A DNA stretch of 64,000 nt from Rhizobium sophorae. GTDB taxonomy: Bacteria > Pseudomonadota > Alphaproteobacteria > Rhizobiales > Rhizobiaceae. The stretch covers positions 215,291-279,290 of the forward strand of contig NZ_JABFCN010000014.1 of the NCBI RefSeq assembly GCF_013087515.1, in the 5' to 3' direction. A program made the position numbers and the translations under genes. A model generated the notes under the pieces. The model was not told the origin of the DNA. It made no database searches and saw only the letters and a list, made by a program, of their open reading frames with translations. Below are positions 8,395 to 17,114 of the stretch, one piece after another (position 1 is the stretch's first letter; each line of letters begins with the position of its first letter).

Positions 8395-10398
8395 TCAGCC
8401 CTCCAGCCACTTCACCTGATCGGGTGTCAGCTTGATGTCGAGTGCCGAGAGGCTGTCTTCCAGCTCGGCGACGGTGCGCGGCCCGATCAGCGGAATGACC
8501 GGGAAGGGCTGGGCGGTCACATAGGCAAGTGCGATGTGAATCGGATTGCGGCCGAGCTTGTTGGCAAGCTCGATGGCGCGGTCGCGGCGGCCGAAGTTAC
8601 GCTCGGAATACCAGACCCGCACGATCTCTTCGTCATCCCGTTTGTCGCGGCCGGCGCGGTCGGTAAAGAAGCCGCGGCCCTGGCTCGACCAGGCAAAGTT
8701 CGGGATCTGCTTCTCGTTCAGCCATTTCTTCCAGTCGTCATCGGAAGCGGCAACGCAGCCGGCCCAGATCGGATCGAGCATTTCGGCGAGCGAGAAGTTG
8801 TTGGAAAGCGCTGCCGGCGCCGCCTTGCCGGTCTTTTCGGCATAGGCGATCGCTTCCTCGAAACGCGCCCTTGTCCAGTTCGAGCCGCCGAATATGCCGC
8901 GGATGCGTCCGCGCTTGACCTCGGCATCCATGGCATCGACGAACTCGCCGACGGGCACGTCGGTATTGTCGCGATGCATGAAATAGATGTCGACATAGTC
9001 GGTCTTCAGCCGGGCAAGCGACTGGTCGAGCTGCTTTGCGATCATATCGGGATAGCAGAGCGGCGAATGAGCGCCCTTGCCGATCAGCACGATCTCCTCG
9101 CGCGGCACGTTGCGGCTGGTGTGCCAGTCGCCGAAGATCGCCTCTGTCTTGCCGCCGCCATAGACATAGGCGGTGTCGAAGGCATTGCCGCCGGCTTCGT
9201 AAAAGGCGTCGAGCGTCAGCGAGGCAGAGGCGAAGTTCGGGAAGAATTCGAAGCCAAGTGTCACGACCGAAGCCGGCTTGGAAATGCCGGGAATTTGACG
9301 CTGCGGAATGCTGTTGCCGCGCGCAATCGCGCCGCCGGCGATGTTGGCCGTGCGTTTGCTGGCCTTTTCCACGCCATATTCGAGACCGACCGAGGCGCGC
9401 CACTGGTCGAGCACACGCAGATTTCCGATCGAATCCGCCCAGCTCATGCCGGGAGAGCTGAATTCCGTCTTACCGGCGCGGATGGCGTCACCCGCCGCAT
9501 CGGCCTCGAAAGAATAGAGCCAGCGGTCTTCATTGACCTCGACGGTCTCCTGCTTGCCGCCCTTGAAGATCTCGATCTTGCCGACGCCGCCTTTGTGGCC
9601 GGAGGCGAACCAGAAGTCCTGGACCTCGATCCGGCCCTCGGAGCCGATGATGCGCAGAACATTGTCCTGCTGCGCCATGATCGAGCAGGAGACTTCGGCG
9701 ATGATCTCATTCGGGAACTTGAGGACGGCAGATGCCCATTCATCGACGCCGCTCTGGCCGAGATGGGCGACGCCCGAGACCTTTTCCGGTTCCAGGAAGG
9801 CTTTGCCCTCCGCGGCGCCGGCAATCAGTCTGGCCATCGAAACCGGATAACCGCCGACATCGAGAATGCCGCCGCCGGCGGTATCGTTGGCGAAAAGCCG
9901 GTGTTCCGGTTTGTAGCTGCCCATGTTGAAGCCGAAGCTCGAGCGGATGATGCGAACGGTGCCGATGACGCCGCTTTTGACGAGTTCGACCAGCTTCTCT
10001 GTCTGCGGATGCACGCGGTACATGAAGGCTTCCCCGGCGAAGACGCCGGCTTTTTTCGCCTCGTAGTAAACGGCTTCGGCATCGTAGGCCGAGAGCGCGA
10101 TCGGCTTTTCCACCAGGATGTGCTTGCCGGCACGTGCCGCCTTGATCGCCCATTCGGCGTGGCCGGTGTGAGGGACGGCGATATAGATCGCATCGATCTC
10201 CTTGTCGGAGAGCAGCGCCTCATAGCCATTGACGATGCGGGCGCCGGGGAAATTTTCGGCAAGGCCCGGCTTTGCGGGATTGCGGGTGGCGATCGCCACC
10301 AGTTTGCCGGTACGCGAATGGGCGACGCCGTCGGCAAAGGTGCGGGCGATGGTGCCGGGGCCGATGATGCCCCAGCGGATGGGTTGATCTGAAGTCAT
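8395..10398 (-). CDS. Fused Gfo/Idh/MocA oxidoreductase - aldo/keto reductase
   Basis: A 667-residue two-domain protein. Residues 1-340 are a Gfo/Idh/MocA dehydrogenase: the Rossmann motif GIIGPGTIARTFADGV, the conserved EKPIALS segment near residue 95, and the C-terminal sheet domain. After a linker (about 345-370), residues 370-667 form an aldo/keto reductase, with the catalytic tyrosine in NAFDTAYVYGGG, the histidine in DIYFMHRDN and the ending IPLIGPRTVAELEDSL that binds the cofactor. Both halves are separate NAD(P)-dependent sugar dehydrogenase families, so the fusion may channel a keto-sugar between two redox steps. It is the last gene of the sugar ABC operon on the minus strand, 38 bp after the ATPase. 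Substrate unknown. Confidence 0.88.
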   Translation of the reverse strand: MTSDQPIRWGIIGPGTIARTFADGVAHSRTGKLVAIATRNPAKPGLAENFPGARIVNGYEALLSDKEIDAIYIAVPHTGHAEWAIKAARAGKHILVEKPIALSAYDAEAVYYEAKKAGVFAGEAFMYRVHPQTEKLVELVKSGVIGTVRIIRSSFGFNMGSYKPEHRLFANDTAGGGILDVGGYPVSMARLIAGAAEGKAFLEPEKVSGVAHLGQSGVDEWASAVLKFPNEIIAEVSCSIMAQQDNVLRIIGSEGRIEVQDFWFASGHKGGVGKIEIFKGGKQETVEVNEDRWLYSFEADAAGDAIRAGKTEFSSPGMSWADSIGNLRVLDQWRASVGLEYGVEKASKRTANIAGGAIARGNSIPQRQIPGISKPASVVTLGFEFFPNFASASLTLDAFYEAGGNAFDTAYVYGGGKTEAIFGDWHTSRNVPREEIVLIGKGAHSPLCYPDMIAKQLDQSLARLKTDYVDIYFMHRDNTDVPVGEFVDAMDAEVKRGRIRGIFGGSNWTRARFEEAIAYAEKTGKAAPAALSNNFSLAEMLDPIWAGCVAASDDDWKKWLNEKQIPNFAWSSQGRGFFTDRAGRDKRDDEEIVRVWYSERNFGRRDRAIELANKLGRNPIHIALAYVTAQPFPVIPLIGPRTVAELEDSLSALDIKLTPDQVKWLEG

Positions 10399-10436
10399 GG
10401 AAAATCCTCTTTCGTCTTTCTGTCCTGGAATTTGGT

Positions 10437-11519
10437 TCAGCGAAGCCGCTTGCCGGCGCCGTCGAAAAGGAATGCGCGGTTGGCGGGAAGGCCGACCGTC
10501 AGCGTTTCGCGATTGCCGGCGACGCGCGATTCCGGCCGCTCGATGATGAGTTGCTCGGGGCCAATGGTGGCGTAGATATAGCTGGTGTTGCCGAGGTGTT
10601 CGGCGACGTCGATGGTGACGGTGAGGTCGGCATCGCCCGTGCCCGCATCGACGAAATGTTCGGGACGCGTGCCGAGCGTCACTTTTGCTCCGGCTTCGAT
10701 GGGATCGGCGACCGGCAGCGTCAGGCGGGTATTGGGGTCACTTTCCAGTGCGATCACCGCCCTGCCCGGGTGCGTCTCAACCACCACGGCCTTGAGGAAA
10801 TTCATCTTCGGCGAGCCGACGAAGCCGGCGACGAACTGGTTGGCGGGATCGTCGTAGAGGTCGAGCGGCGCGCCGATCTGCTCGATATTGCCGGCGCGCA
10901 GCACGACAATCCTGTCGGCGAGCGTCATCGCTTCCGTCTGGTCGTGGGTGACGTAGATCATCGTCGTCCCCAGCTGTTTGTGCAGCCTGGAGATCTCGAC
11001 GCGCATCTGCACGCGCAGCTCGGCGTCGAGGTTCGACAAAGGTTCGTCGAACAGGAAGACCTGTGGTTCGCGCACGATGGCGCGGCCGATCGCGACACGC
11101 TGGCGTTGGCCGCCGGAAAGCTGCTTCGGCCGGCGCTTCATCAACTCGGTAATCTGCAGGATCTCGGCGACATGGCGCACGCGCCGCTCGGTGTCGGCCT
11201 TCGGATTGCCGTTCATGCGCAGGCCGAAGCTCAAATTTTCCTCGACGGTCAGGTGCGGATAGAGCGCATAGGACTGGAAGACCATGGCGATGCCGCGATC
11301 GGCCGGCTCGACGTCGTTGACGACCCTGCCGCCGATCTGAAGCTCGCCTGAAGTAATGTCCTCGAGGCCGGCGATCATTCTGAGCAGCGTGGACTTGCCG
11401 CAGCCGGAGGGGCCGACGAAGACAACGAATTCGCCGTCTTTCACCTCCAGATTGGCGCCGTGGATGATCTCAAAGCCGCCGAAGCGCTTGACGATGTTGC
11501 TGAGTGAAAGCTCTGCCAT
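10437..11519 (-). CDS. Sugar ABC importer ATPase (UgpC/MalK type)
   Basis: The 360-residue ATPase of the importer encoded upstream. It has Walker [11 protein letters not shown]-loop [10 protein letters not shown], signature [14 protein letters not shown], Walker [13 protein letters not shown] and the H-switch in VTHDQTEA. The C-terminal 120 residues form the regulatory OB-fold (TOBE) seen in MalK/UgpC proteins ([11 protein letters not shown] onwards, GTRPEHF). These ATPases energise import of sugars or polyols. It follows the permease genes closely on the minus strand and precedes the fused oxidoreductase. The start at 11519 begins [17 protein letters not shown], a usual N-terminus. Confidence 0.92.
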   Translation of the reverse strand: MAELSLSNIVKRFGGFEIIHGANLEVKDGEFVVFVGPSGCGKSTLLRMIAGLEDITSGELQIGGRVVNDVEPADRGIAMVFQSYALYPHLTVEENLSFGLRMNGNPKADTERRVRHVAEILQITELMKRRPKQLSGGQRQRVAIGRAIVREPQVFLFDEPLSNLDAELRVQMRVEISRLHKQLGTTMIYVTHDQTEAMTLADRIVVLRAGNIEQIGAPLDLYDDPANQFVAGFVGSPKMNFLKAVVVETHPGRAVIALESDPNTRLTLPVADPIEAGAKVTLGTRPEHFVDAGTGDADLTVTIDVAEHLGNTSYIYATIGPEQLIIERPESRVAGNRETLTVGLPANRAFLFDGAGKRLR

Positions 11520-11531
11520 GCAGCCTCCCGA

Positions 11532-12368
11532 TTATTTAATTGCGCCGGCCGCGATGCCGGCGATGAAATGGCGCTGAAGAGCCACGAAGATGACGAGGAT
11601 CGGCGCCGTCAGCAGCACCGCGCCAGCCATGATGCCGCCCCAGGAAACCTTGGTGAGGCCGATCAGCGTTCCCAGTGCCACAGGCGCCGTCATCATCCCC
11701 GGTCTGGAATTGATCAGCAGCGGCCAGAGGTAATTGTTCCACGAGTGCAGGAAGAGAATGATCGCCAATGCCGCCATGGTCGGGCGTGCCAGCGGCAAGG
11801 CGATGCGCAGGAAGATCTGCCATTCCTTGACGCCCTCGACCCGGGCCGCATCGAAGAGTTCGCCCGGCATCATCGAGAAGGATTGCCGCATGAACAGCAC
11901 CCCGAGCGAATTGAACAGCGGCGGCACGATCAGAGCCACCCAGGTGTTTGCCAGCTTGAACTCGCGCGCCACCATGATGAATTGCGGGATGACGACCACG
12001 GAGAAGGGAAGCGTGATCGTGCCGAGGATGATGGCGATGACGACGGAGCGGCCGACGAAACGGTAACGTGCCAGTGCCCAGCCGGCCATCGAAGTCAGCA
12101 GCACCGAGAGCACTGTATAGATGAGCGCCACGCCGATGGAGATCACCATTGCTCCGATGAAATCGGTATCGGCCTGTAGGTTCTTGAAATTCTCGACGAA
12201 GTTGGTCGATGGCCACAGCACGATGTCAGGGCTGAAGATGCCGTTGTCGGGCATTGTCGAGAAGACGAACATCATCCAGAGCGGAAACAGCCAGATCAGC
12301 GCCAGCGGTGCCAGTGCGGCATGCAACGCGATCTGGCGCAGAAGAAGGGATTGCGATTTGGATTTCAT
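11532..12368 (-). CDS. Sugar ABC importer permease (MalG/UgpE type)
   Basis: A 278-residue inner-membrane permease with six predicted helices. The MalG-type EAA loop reads ELFDAARVEGVKEWQIFLRIALPLARP near residues 180-210. The start ATG at 12368 (MKSKSQSLLLRQIALH) overlaps the stop of the preceding permease gene as ATGA; the frame is open further upstream but that part is inside the other permease. It pairs with the 12365-13225 product to form the channel. The late helices (HSWNNYLWPLLI) are typical of the carbohydrate uptake 1 family. Confidence 0.92.
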   Translation of the reverse strand: MKSKSQSLLLRQIALHAALAPLALIWLFPLWMMFVFSTMPDNGIFSPDIVLWPSTNFVENFKNLQADTDFIGAMVISIGVALIYTVLSVLLTSMAGWALARYRFVGRSVVIAIILGTITLPFSVVVIPQFIMVAREFKLANTWVALIVPPLFNSLGVLFMRQSFSMMPGELFDAARVEGVKEWQIFLRIALPLARPTMAALAIILFLHSWNNYLWPLLINSRPGMMTAPVALGTLIGLTKVSWGGIMAGAVLLTAPILVIFVALQRHFIAGIAAGAIK

Positions 12369-13225
12369 TTCGGATCCCTCCCGACCCAGAGATTGAGAAG
12401 CGAGATCGCCACGGCAAGGGCGGCCATCGTATAGGCGATCGCCGAGGCATAGCCGAAGTTCAGCGAGGTGAAGCCCTGGCGATAAAGCAGCAGACCGAGC
12501 GTTTCGGTGCCGCCGCCGGGACCGCCACGATTGGTGATCAGGAAGGGCTCGGTGAAGAGCTGCATGGTGCCGATCACCGAGAGCACCACGCAGAAGAGGA
12601 TGATCGGTTTCAGCAGCGGCAGGGTGATGTGGAAGAACTGCTGGATCTTGCTCACCCGGTCGAGCGTCGCTGCCTCGTAGACATCTTCGGGAATCGACTG
12701 CAGGCCGGCGAGGATGATGATGGCGTTGTAGCCGGCCCAGCGCCATGTGACGGCAAGGATGATCAGCGCCATGGCGGCATTCGCATTGTCGAACCAGGAG
12801 ACCGGGCTGAGACCGACGGCCGAGATCAGCTTGTTGATGATCCCGAAATCGAGGCTGAACATCAGCCGAAATACTGCGGCATAGGCGACTTCGCCGACGA
12901 CGACAGGGGCAAAGAAGGCGAAGCGGAAGAGCGGGCGCGCTTTCAGCAGCGGCGAATTGAGCATTACGGCCATAACGGTCGCGAGCGCGATCATGACGGG
13001 CACCTGGATCACCAGGATGATCAGCGTGTTGTAGAGGGCATTGTAGAAGGCCGGGTCGTAGAAGAGCCGGCCCCAATTGGCCTGGAAACTATATTTCCAC
13101 GGGTTGATGCGGGTGTTCTGAAAGGAAATCAGGAACGAATTGATGATCGGCCAGACCCAGAAGGTGGCAAAGACCAGCAGATATGGGGCGAGGAACGCAT
13201 AGGCGCTCCGGGTTCTGAATGGCAT
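12365..13225 (-). CDS. Sugar ABC importer permease (MalF/UgpA type)
   Basis: A 286-residue permease starting MPFRTRSAYAFLAPYLLVF, a common start of UgpA-like proteins. Six helices and the EAA loop (DVYEAATLDRVSKIQQFFHITLPLLKP) are visible. It forms the heterodimeric channel with the next gene, which overlaps its stop. A perfect GC-rich stem-loop (13281-13305) separates it from the binding protein gene upstream, an arrangement that usually gives more binding protein than permease. Confidence 0.92.
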   Translation of the reverse strand: MPFRTRSAYAFLAPYLLVFATFWVWPIINSFLISFQNTRINPWKYSFQANWGRLFYDPAFYNALYNTLIILVIQVPVMIALATVMAVMLNSPLLKARPLFRFAFFAPVVVGEVAYAAVFRLMFSLDFGIINKLISAVGLSPVSWFDNANAAMALIILAVTWRWAGYNAIIILAGLQSIPEDVYEAATLDRVSKIQQFFHITLPLLKPIILFCVVLSVIGTMQLFTEPFLITNRGGPGGGTETLGLLLYRQGFTSLNFGYASAIAYTMAALAVAISLLNLWVGRDPK

Positions 13226-13280
13226 CGAGCCTCCTCCTCACAAAACCAACGAATGACCAGCCGCCTTGCGGCGGACGGAG

Positions 13281-13305
13281 AGCCGGGCGCGTCAAGCGCC
13301 CGGCT
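13281..13305 (-). promoter_or_regulatory. Intercistronic stem-loop after the sugar-binding protein gene
   Basis: AGCCGGGCGC (13281-13290) pairs perfectly with GCGCCCGGCT (13296-13305) around a GTCAA loop. On the minus-strand transcript it follows the binding-protein stop by eight bases and has no T-run. It is best read as an mRNA-stabilising or attenuating element that raises binding protein over permease. Confidence 0.6.
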
Positions 13306-13312
13306 TCGTCAT

Positions 13313-14587
13313 TCACTGCGCGATCGGAAGGCCGGTCGCCGAAGCGATCTGGTTGGCGGCATCGTCGAGAGCCGCCTTCGCATCGGGATAGCCGCCGGAG
13401 AAGAACTTCGCCTGCGTCGCCTTGAAGATGGCTTCGGCATCGCTCTGGAAGGCGGTGCCGCGGCTCGGTACGATCTTCGGCAGCGTCGCGAGGATATCGG
13501 CCCAGACCTTCTGACCGCCCCAATAGGGCTGTGCTTCGTTGACAAAGGGATCTTGTACGGCCGAGAGCAACGATGGCACCAGACCGAATTCCTTCAGCAT
13601 CGTAACCTGGCCCTCGTTCGTGCCGAGGGCGTAGTTGACGAATTTCCAGGCCGCTTCCTTATTTGCGGAGGTCGCCGAAATAGCGAGCGACGAACCGCCG
13701 AGATTGGCGGCATGCGGGCCATCGGCCGTCAGGCTCGGCATCTTGTAGACGCCCCACTTGCCCTTGAGATCGGGCGAGGTCGAGCGAACGGTTCCCTCGT
13801 ACCAGCCGCCATACAGTTGGCTCGCGGCCTTGCCGGCGGTATTGGCCTGGATCTTTTCGTCCCAATTGGCTGCCGTCAGCGTGCCGGCATCCTTCATTTC
13901 CTTCACCTTTTGCAGCGAGGAGACGCAGGCCGGCTGGTTAATGGTGATGGACTGGCCGTCGGTCGAGTAATAGCCGCAGCCCTGCTCGTTGGCGATCATG
14001 CGAAACCATTCGCTGTCGCCGTTAAAGTCGGCCTGCGCCATGACGACGCCGGGATTGGCGGCGGAAATCTTTTTGCCTGCAGCGATGAAATCGTCCCAGG
14101 TGCTGATGGTGCTCGGATCGACGCCGGCCTTTTCGTAGAGATCGCGGCGGTAGAAGACGGCGACAGGACCGGAATCCCACGGCATGGCATAGGCGACATC
14201 GCCGACTTCAAGCTCGGTGCGCTTGAATTCGGGGAATTTCGCCTGGATCTCGGGTGTGTAACCGAGCTCTTTCAGATTGGCGAAGCAATCGGGAAAACGG
14301 CTCCAGAAGATTTCAGCTTCGAAATTCTCGATGCTGACGATGTCGGGCAAGCCGTCGCCGCCGGCGGCGCAGGCCGCGAGCGTCTTATCGAAGACCTGGG
14401 CGTTGCCAAGGTCCTCGACGGTGATCTTGATATCGGGAAACTGTTTGTTGAAGCCTGGAAGCGTGGATTTCAATGCCGACGCGGCGACATTCCAGCTCCA
14501 GATGGTGAGATTGGCCGACTGCGCGAATGCGGAGCCGGAAGCAAGCACTGCGACAGCTGCGGTCGCAGCGAGAAGTTTGAAGCGCAT
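13313..14587 (-). CDS. Sugar ABC importer periplasmic binding protein
   Basis: A 424-residue extracytoplasmic solute-binding protein of family 1. Residues 1-23 are a signal peptide ending SAFAQS. The mature start ANLTIWSWNVAA is typical of sugar binding proteins (LTIWSW), and the motif VDPSTISTWDDFIAAGKKI occurs in the hinge region. It is the first gene of the minus-strand operon and shares a short 86-bp promoter region with the divergent AraC regulator at 14674, which probably controls it. The ligand cannot be named; the operon enzymes (dehydrogenase/reductase fusion) suggest a sugar or polyol. Confidence 0.9.
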   Translation of the reverse strand: MRFKLLAATAAVAVLASGSAFAQSANLTIWSWNVAASALKSTLPGFNKQFPDIKITVEDLGNAQVFDKTLAACAAGGDGLPDIVSIENFEAEIFWSRFPDCFANLKELGYTPEIQAKFPEFKRTELEVGDVAYAMPWDSGPVAVFYRRDLYEKAGVDPSTISTWDDFIAAGKKISAANPGVVMAQADFNGDSEWFRMIANEQGCGYYSTDGQSITINQPACVSSLQKVKEMKDAGTLTAANWDEKIQANTAGKAASQLYGGWYEGTVRSTSPDLKGKWGVYKMPSLTADGPHAANLGGSSLAISATSANKEAAWKFVNYALGTNEGQVTMLKEFGLVPSLLSAVQDPFVNEAQPYWGGQKVWADILATLPKIVPSRGTAFQSDAEAIFKATQAKFFSGGYPDAKAALDDAANQIASATGLPIAQ

Positions 14588-14673
14588 TGAAAATCCTCCC
14601 TTTTCAATTGCCGATCTTTCACGAACGCGGTTAGACTATCTGCAAGGGAGCGGGTGTCTCCTAAAAAGGGAAT

Positions 14674-15591
14674 ATGAATTTGGCGGAAAGTAAGGTCGGC
14701 ACACGTGCAATCTATCAGCCCGGCGCGAGCAGCATCGAGGGATTGCCAACGGCGCTGCAGATGTTCCATGCCCATCCGCCCGTCATGGCCATGCCGCACT
14801 GGCACGCGCAGGTCGAGGTCAACTATGTGATGCGCGGCACCGTGCATTACCGGATGAGCGATCACGAATTCCGGCTGAACGCCGGCGAAATGTGCCTCTT
14901 CTGGGGTGGTCAGCCGCACCAAATGGACGAATCCTCAGACGATTCGCTCTATGCCGGCGCCCATCTGCCGCTCGTCTATTTCTTCCGGTTGCGCCTGCCG
15001 ATCGGTATTTCCAGCCGGCTGATGAAGGGTGAGACGCTGGTGACCTCGGCAACGGATGCCGCCGACAACGAGAACTTTACCCGCTGGTTCCGCTATGCCA
15101 ATTCCGGCGATTCCGCCAAGGCCCAGCACGCCGTCGACGAGTTGCTGCTGCGCATCGAGCGGATCGCGCTCGAACCCTATTCGATGACGTCGCAGGCGAT
15201 CGTCAATCTCGAAGGGGATCACCCGCATCCGCATTCCTCGCGCAGCGTCGCGCGCATGTGCGATTTCATCGCCGCCAATTTCCTGCAAGACATCGATTCG
15301 GTCGATATCGCCCGCGCAGCCGACCTGCATCCGAAATATGCGATGAACCTGTTCAAGCGATCGACTGGCATGACGCTCAGCAAATATGTGACGCTGCTAC
15401 GGCTGTCGCGCGCCCAGGCGATGCTGATGAGCGAAGGCGCCAACGTGCTGCAGGTGGCGATGGACAGCGGCTTCGGCTCGATCAGCGCCTTCAACAAATC
15501 CTTCCGCCACATCGCCGGCATGTCGCCATCGAATTTCCGCCGCGATATCCGACTGGTAACGACGATCCCCTCCGGCACCTTCCGGAACTAG
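14674..15591 (+). CDS. AraC family regulator with cupin sensor
   Basis: A 305-residue regulator. The N-terminal cupin (residues 25-110) shows MPHWHAQVEVNYVMRG and FRLNAGEMCLFWGGQPHQM, the sugar-binding jelly-roll of AraC/MelR-like proteins. The C-terminal pair of helix-turn-helix motifs starts at SRSVARMCDFIAANF and includes VDIARAADLHPKYAMNLFKR and VLQVAMDSGFGSISAFNKSF, with the family ending. It is divergent from the sugar importer, so it probably activates that operon when it binds the imported sugar. It is followed by the guanidine operon, which has its own control elements. Confidence 0.88.
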   Translation: MNLAESKVGTRAIYQPGASSIEGLPTALQMFHAHPPVMAMPHWHAQVEVNYVMRGTVHYRMSDHEFRLNAGEMCLFWGGQPHQMDESSDDSLYAGAHLPLVYFFRLRLPIGISSRLMKGETLVTSATDAADNENFTRWFRYANSGDSAKAQHAVDELLLRIERIALEPYSMTSQAIVNLEGDHPHPHSSRSVARMCDFIAANFLQDIDSVDIARAADLHPKYAMNLFKRSTGMTLSKYVTLLRLSRAQAMLMSEGANVLQVAMDSGFGSISAFNKSFRHIAGMSPSNFRRDIRLVTTIPSGTFRN

Positions 15592-15675
15592 CCGCAATTC
15601 GGCGTTTGCGTCCTCTGCCGGTTGCTTGTTCTTAAACTGGGCAAAAAAGAACCAGCGCCTAAGCCGGCGGCAGAA

Positions 15676-15706
15676 TGCGCACATTTTCTGGGCAAGTGCA
15701 TGCACT
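15676..15706 (+). promoter_or_regulatory. Candidate NtrC enhancer sites upstream of the guanidine operon
   Basis: Two dyads lie 85-115 bp before the predicted transcript start. TGCGCACATTTTCTGGGCA (15676-15694) loosely resembles an NtrC site, and AGTGCATGCACT (15695-15706) is a perfect 12-bp palindrome. The distance is right for an enhancer of the sigma-54 promoter at 15765. Assignment to NtrC is an inference; the match to the consensus is imperfect. Confidence 0.4.
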
Positions 15707-15764
15707 ATACATCCTCAAGCGAATAGAGGCCATCGCCCTCTCAACGAAATCAATGATTTATAAT

Positions 15765-15781
15765 TTGGCACGCACTTTGCT
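15765..15781 (+). promoter_or_regulatory. Sigma-54 (RpoN) promoter of the guanidine operon
   Basis: TTGGCACGCACTTTGCT matches the RpoN consensus YTGGCACG-N4-TTGCW at every position but one. The GG (15767-15768) and GC (15779-15780) are ten bases apart, as required. The expected transcript start near 15792 is just where the guanidine-I riboswitch begins. Sigma-54 promoters in rhizobia commonly carry nitrogen control through NtrC. Confidence 0.88.
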
Positions 15782-15791
15782 TCGATAGTTG

Positions 15792-15903
15792 CAGAGTTGG
15801 TGGCTAGGGTTCCGGCGTCGCAAGGCGTGGCTGGTCCGAGAGCTGCCACCGGTAGGGGAGACATCCCGCCGGGTGCACGGCGGGACAAAAGCCCGGGAGA
15901 CCT
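15792..15903 (+). ncRNA. Guanidine-I (ykkC class) riboswitch
   Basis: The leader contains the hallmark blocks of the guanidine-I aptamer in order: CTAGGGTTCCG (about 15804), GGCTGGTCCGAGAG (about 15829), CACCGGTAGGG, the CGCCGGGTGCACGGCG hairpin, and GGGACAAAAGCCCGGGAGA (about 15882-15900). This riboswitch class senses free guanidine and turns on genes for its transport or breakdown. It lies between the sigma-54 promoter and a guanidine-type importer/carboxylase operon, so both position and motifs agree. Confidence 0.93.
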
Positions 15904-15911
15904 CGTAAGCC

Positions 15912-15950
15912 AAGGGATTGGCGGCACGATGGTCATTGCCGATCCCTTTT
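15912..15950 (+). terminator. Expression-platform hairpin of the riboswitch
   Basis: AAGGGATTGGC (15912-15922) pairs with GCCGATCCCTT (15938-15948, one G-U pair) and is followed by a short T tract. It sits between aptamer and first gene and probably forms the terminator stem that guanidine binding prevents. The ribosome site AAAAGGGGAA follows it. Confidence 0.65.
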
Positions 15951-15975
15951 GAAGAAAAGCAAAAGGGGAATTTCA

Positions 15976-17049
15976 ATGCAGACTTTTTCGAAAATCCTAT
16001 CGATTACCGCCCTGACGGCGTCCCTGGCGCTCGGGCTCGGCTCCATCGCCAAGGCCGAACAGAAGACCGATTTCAAGGTCGCCTGGTCGATCTATGTCGG
16101 CTGGATGCCATGGGGTTACGCTGCCGATCACGGCATCGTCAAGAAATGGGCCGACAAATACGGCATCAAGATCGAGGTCACCCAGTTCAACGACTACGTC
16201 GAATCGATGAACCAGTATACCGCCGGCGCCTTCGATGCCGTGACGCTGACCAATATGGACGGCCTGTCGATCCCGGCTGCCGGCGGCGTCGATACGACAG
16301 CCGTCATTGTCGGCGACTTCTCGAACGGCAATGATGCCGTCATTCTCAAGGACAAGGCGAGCCTTGCCGACATCAAGGGACAAAACGTCAATCTCGTCGA
16401 ATTTTCCGTCTCGCACTATCTGCTGGCCCGCGCGCTCGAAAGCATCAAGATAACCGAGCGCGACGTGAAGGTGGTCAAAACCTCCGATGCGGATATGGTC
16501 GCAGCCTACAAGACGGCTGACGTGACCGCAGTCGTCACCTGGAACCCGCTGGTCTCGACCATCCTCGAGGACCCTACGGCCAAAAAGGTCTTCGACAGCT
16601 CGCAAGTGCCGGGCGAGATCATCGACCTGATGGTCGCCAATACCGGTGTGCTGAAGGACAATCCGAACTTCGGCAAGGCGCTCGCCGGCATCTGGTATGA
16701 GACCGCAGCACTGCTGACTGCCGACAGTGCCGACGGCAAGGCTGCCCGCGAGGCAATGGGCTCGGCATCCGGTACTGATCTGAAAGGCTACGAATCCCAG
16801 CTTGCCGTCACAAAGCTTTTCGACAAGCCGGCCGATGCCGTTGCCTTCACCGCCTCGGACGGCCTGCCGAAGACGATGGATCTCGTTCGTAACTTCCTGT
16901 TCGAAAAGGGCCTGCTCGGCAATGGCGCGCCATCGGCCGACGTTATCGGCATCGAAATGCCTGACGGCAAGGTTCTCGGCGACAGCGGCAACGTCAAGCT
17001 GCGCTTTACCGAGACCTACATGAAGGCGGCCGCCGACGGTTCGCTCTAA
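15976..17049 (+). CDS. Guanidine/urea-carboxylase-associated ABC importer, binding protein
   Basis: A 357-residue periplasmic binding protein of the type found with urea (guanidine) carboxylase. A signal peptide (residues 1-26, ending IAKAEQ) is followed by FKVAWSIYVGWMPWGYAADHGI, the NitT/TauT-like start, and by YTAGAFDAVTLTNMDGL. The ATG at 15976 has AAGGGGAA upstream; the in-frame TTG at 15949 lies in the terminator hairpin and is unlikely. It is the first gene of the operon behind a guanidine riboswitch, so guanidine or a related cation is the likely ligand. Confidence 0.88.
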   Translation: MQTFSKILSITALTASLALGLGSIAKAEQKTDFKVAWSIYVGWMPWGYAADHGIVKKWADKYGIKIEVTQFNDYVESMNQYTAGAFDAVTLTNMDGLSIPAAGGVDTTAVIVGDFSNGNDAVILKDKASLADIKGQNVNLVEFSVSHYLLARALESIKITERDVKVVKTSDADMVAAYKTADVTAVVTWNPLVSTILEDPTAKKVFDSSQVPGEIIDLMVANTGVLKDNPNFGKALAGIWYETAALLTADSADGKAAREAMGSASGTDLKGYESQLAVTKLFDKPADAVAFTASDGLPKTMDLVRNFLFEKGLLGNGAPSADVIGIEMPDGKVLGDSGNVKLRFTETYMKAAADGSL

Positions 17050-17114
17050 GCGATGTCCAAGCAGCGGTGCGGCCTTGACTGCACCGCCCACACTTCATCA
17101 GCGGAGCTTTCCTC

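Noticed and set aside
8536..10392. Long open frame on the plus strand opposite the fused oxidoreductase
   Set aside because: It is the complement of a high-GC gene; no family motif and a Gly/Asp/Glu-rich composition typical of antisense frames. The same applies to 12254-14590 and 20326-21279 and others.
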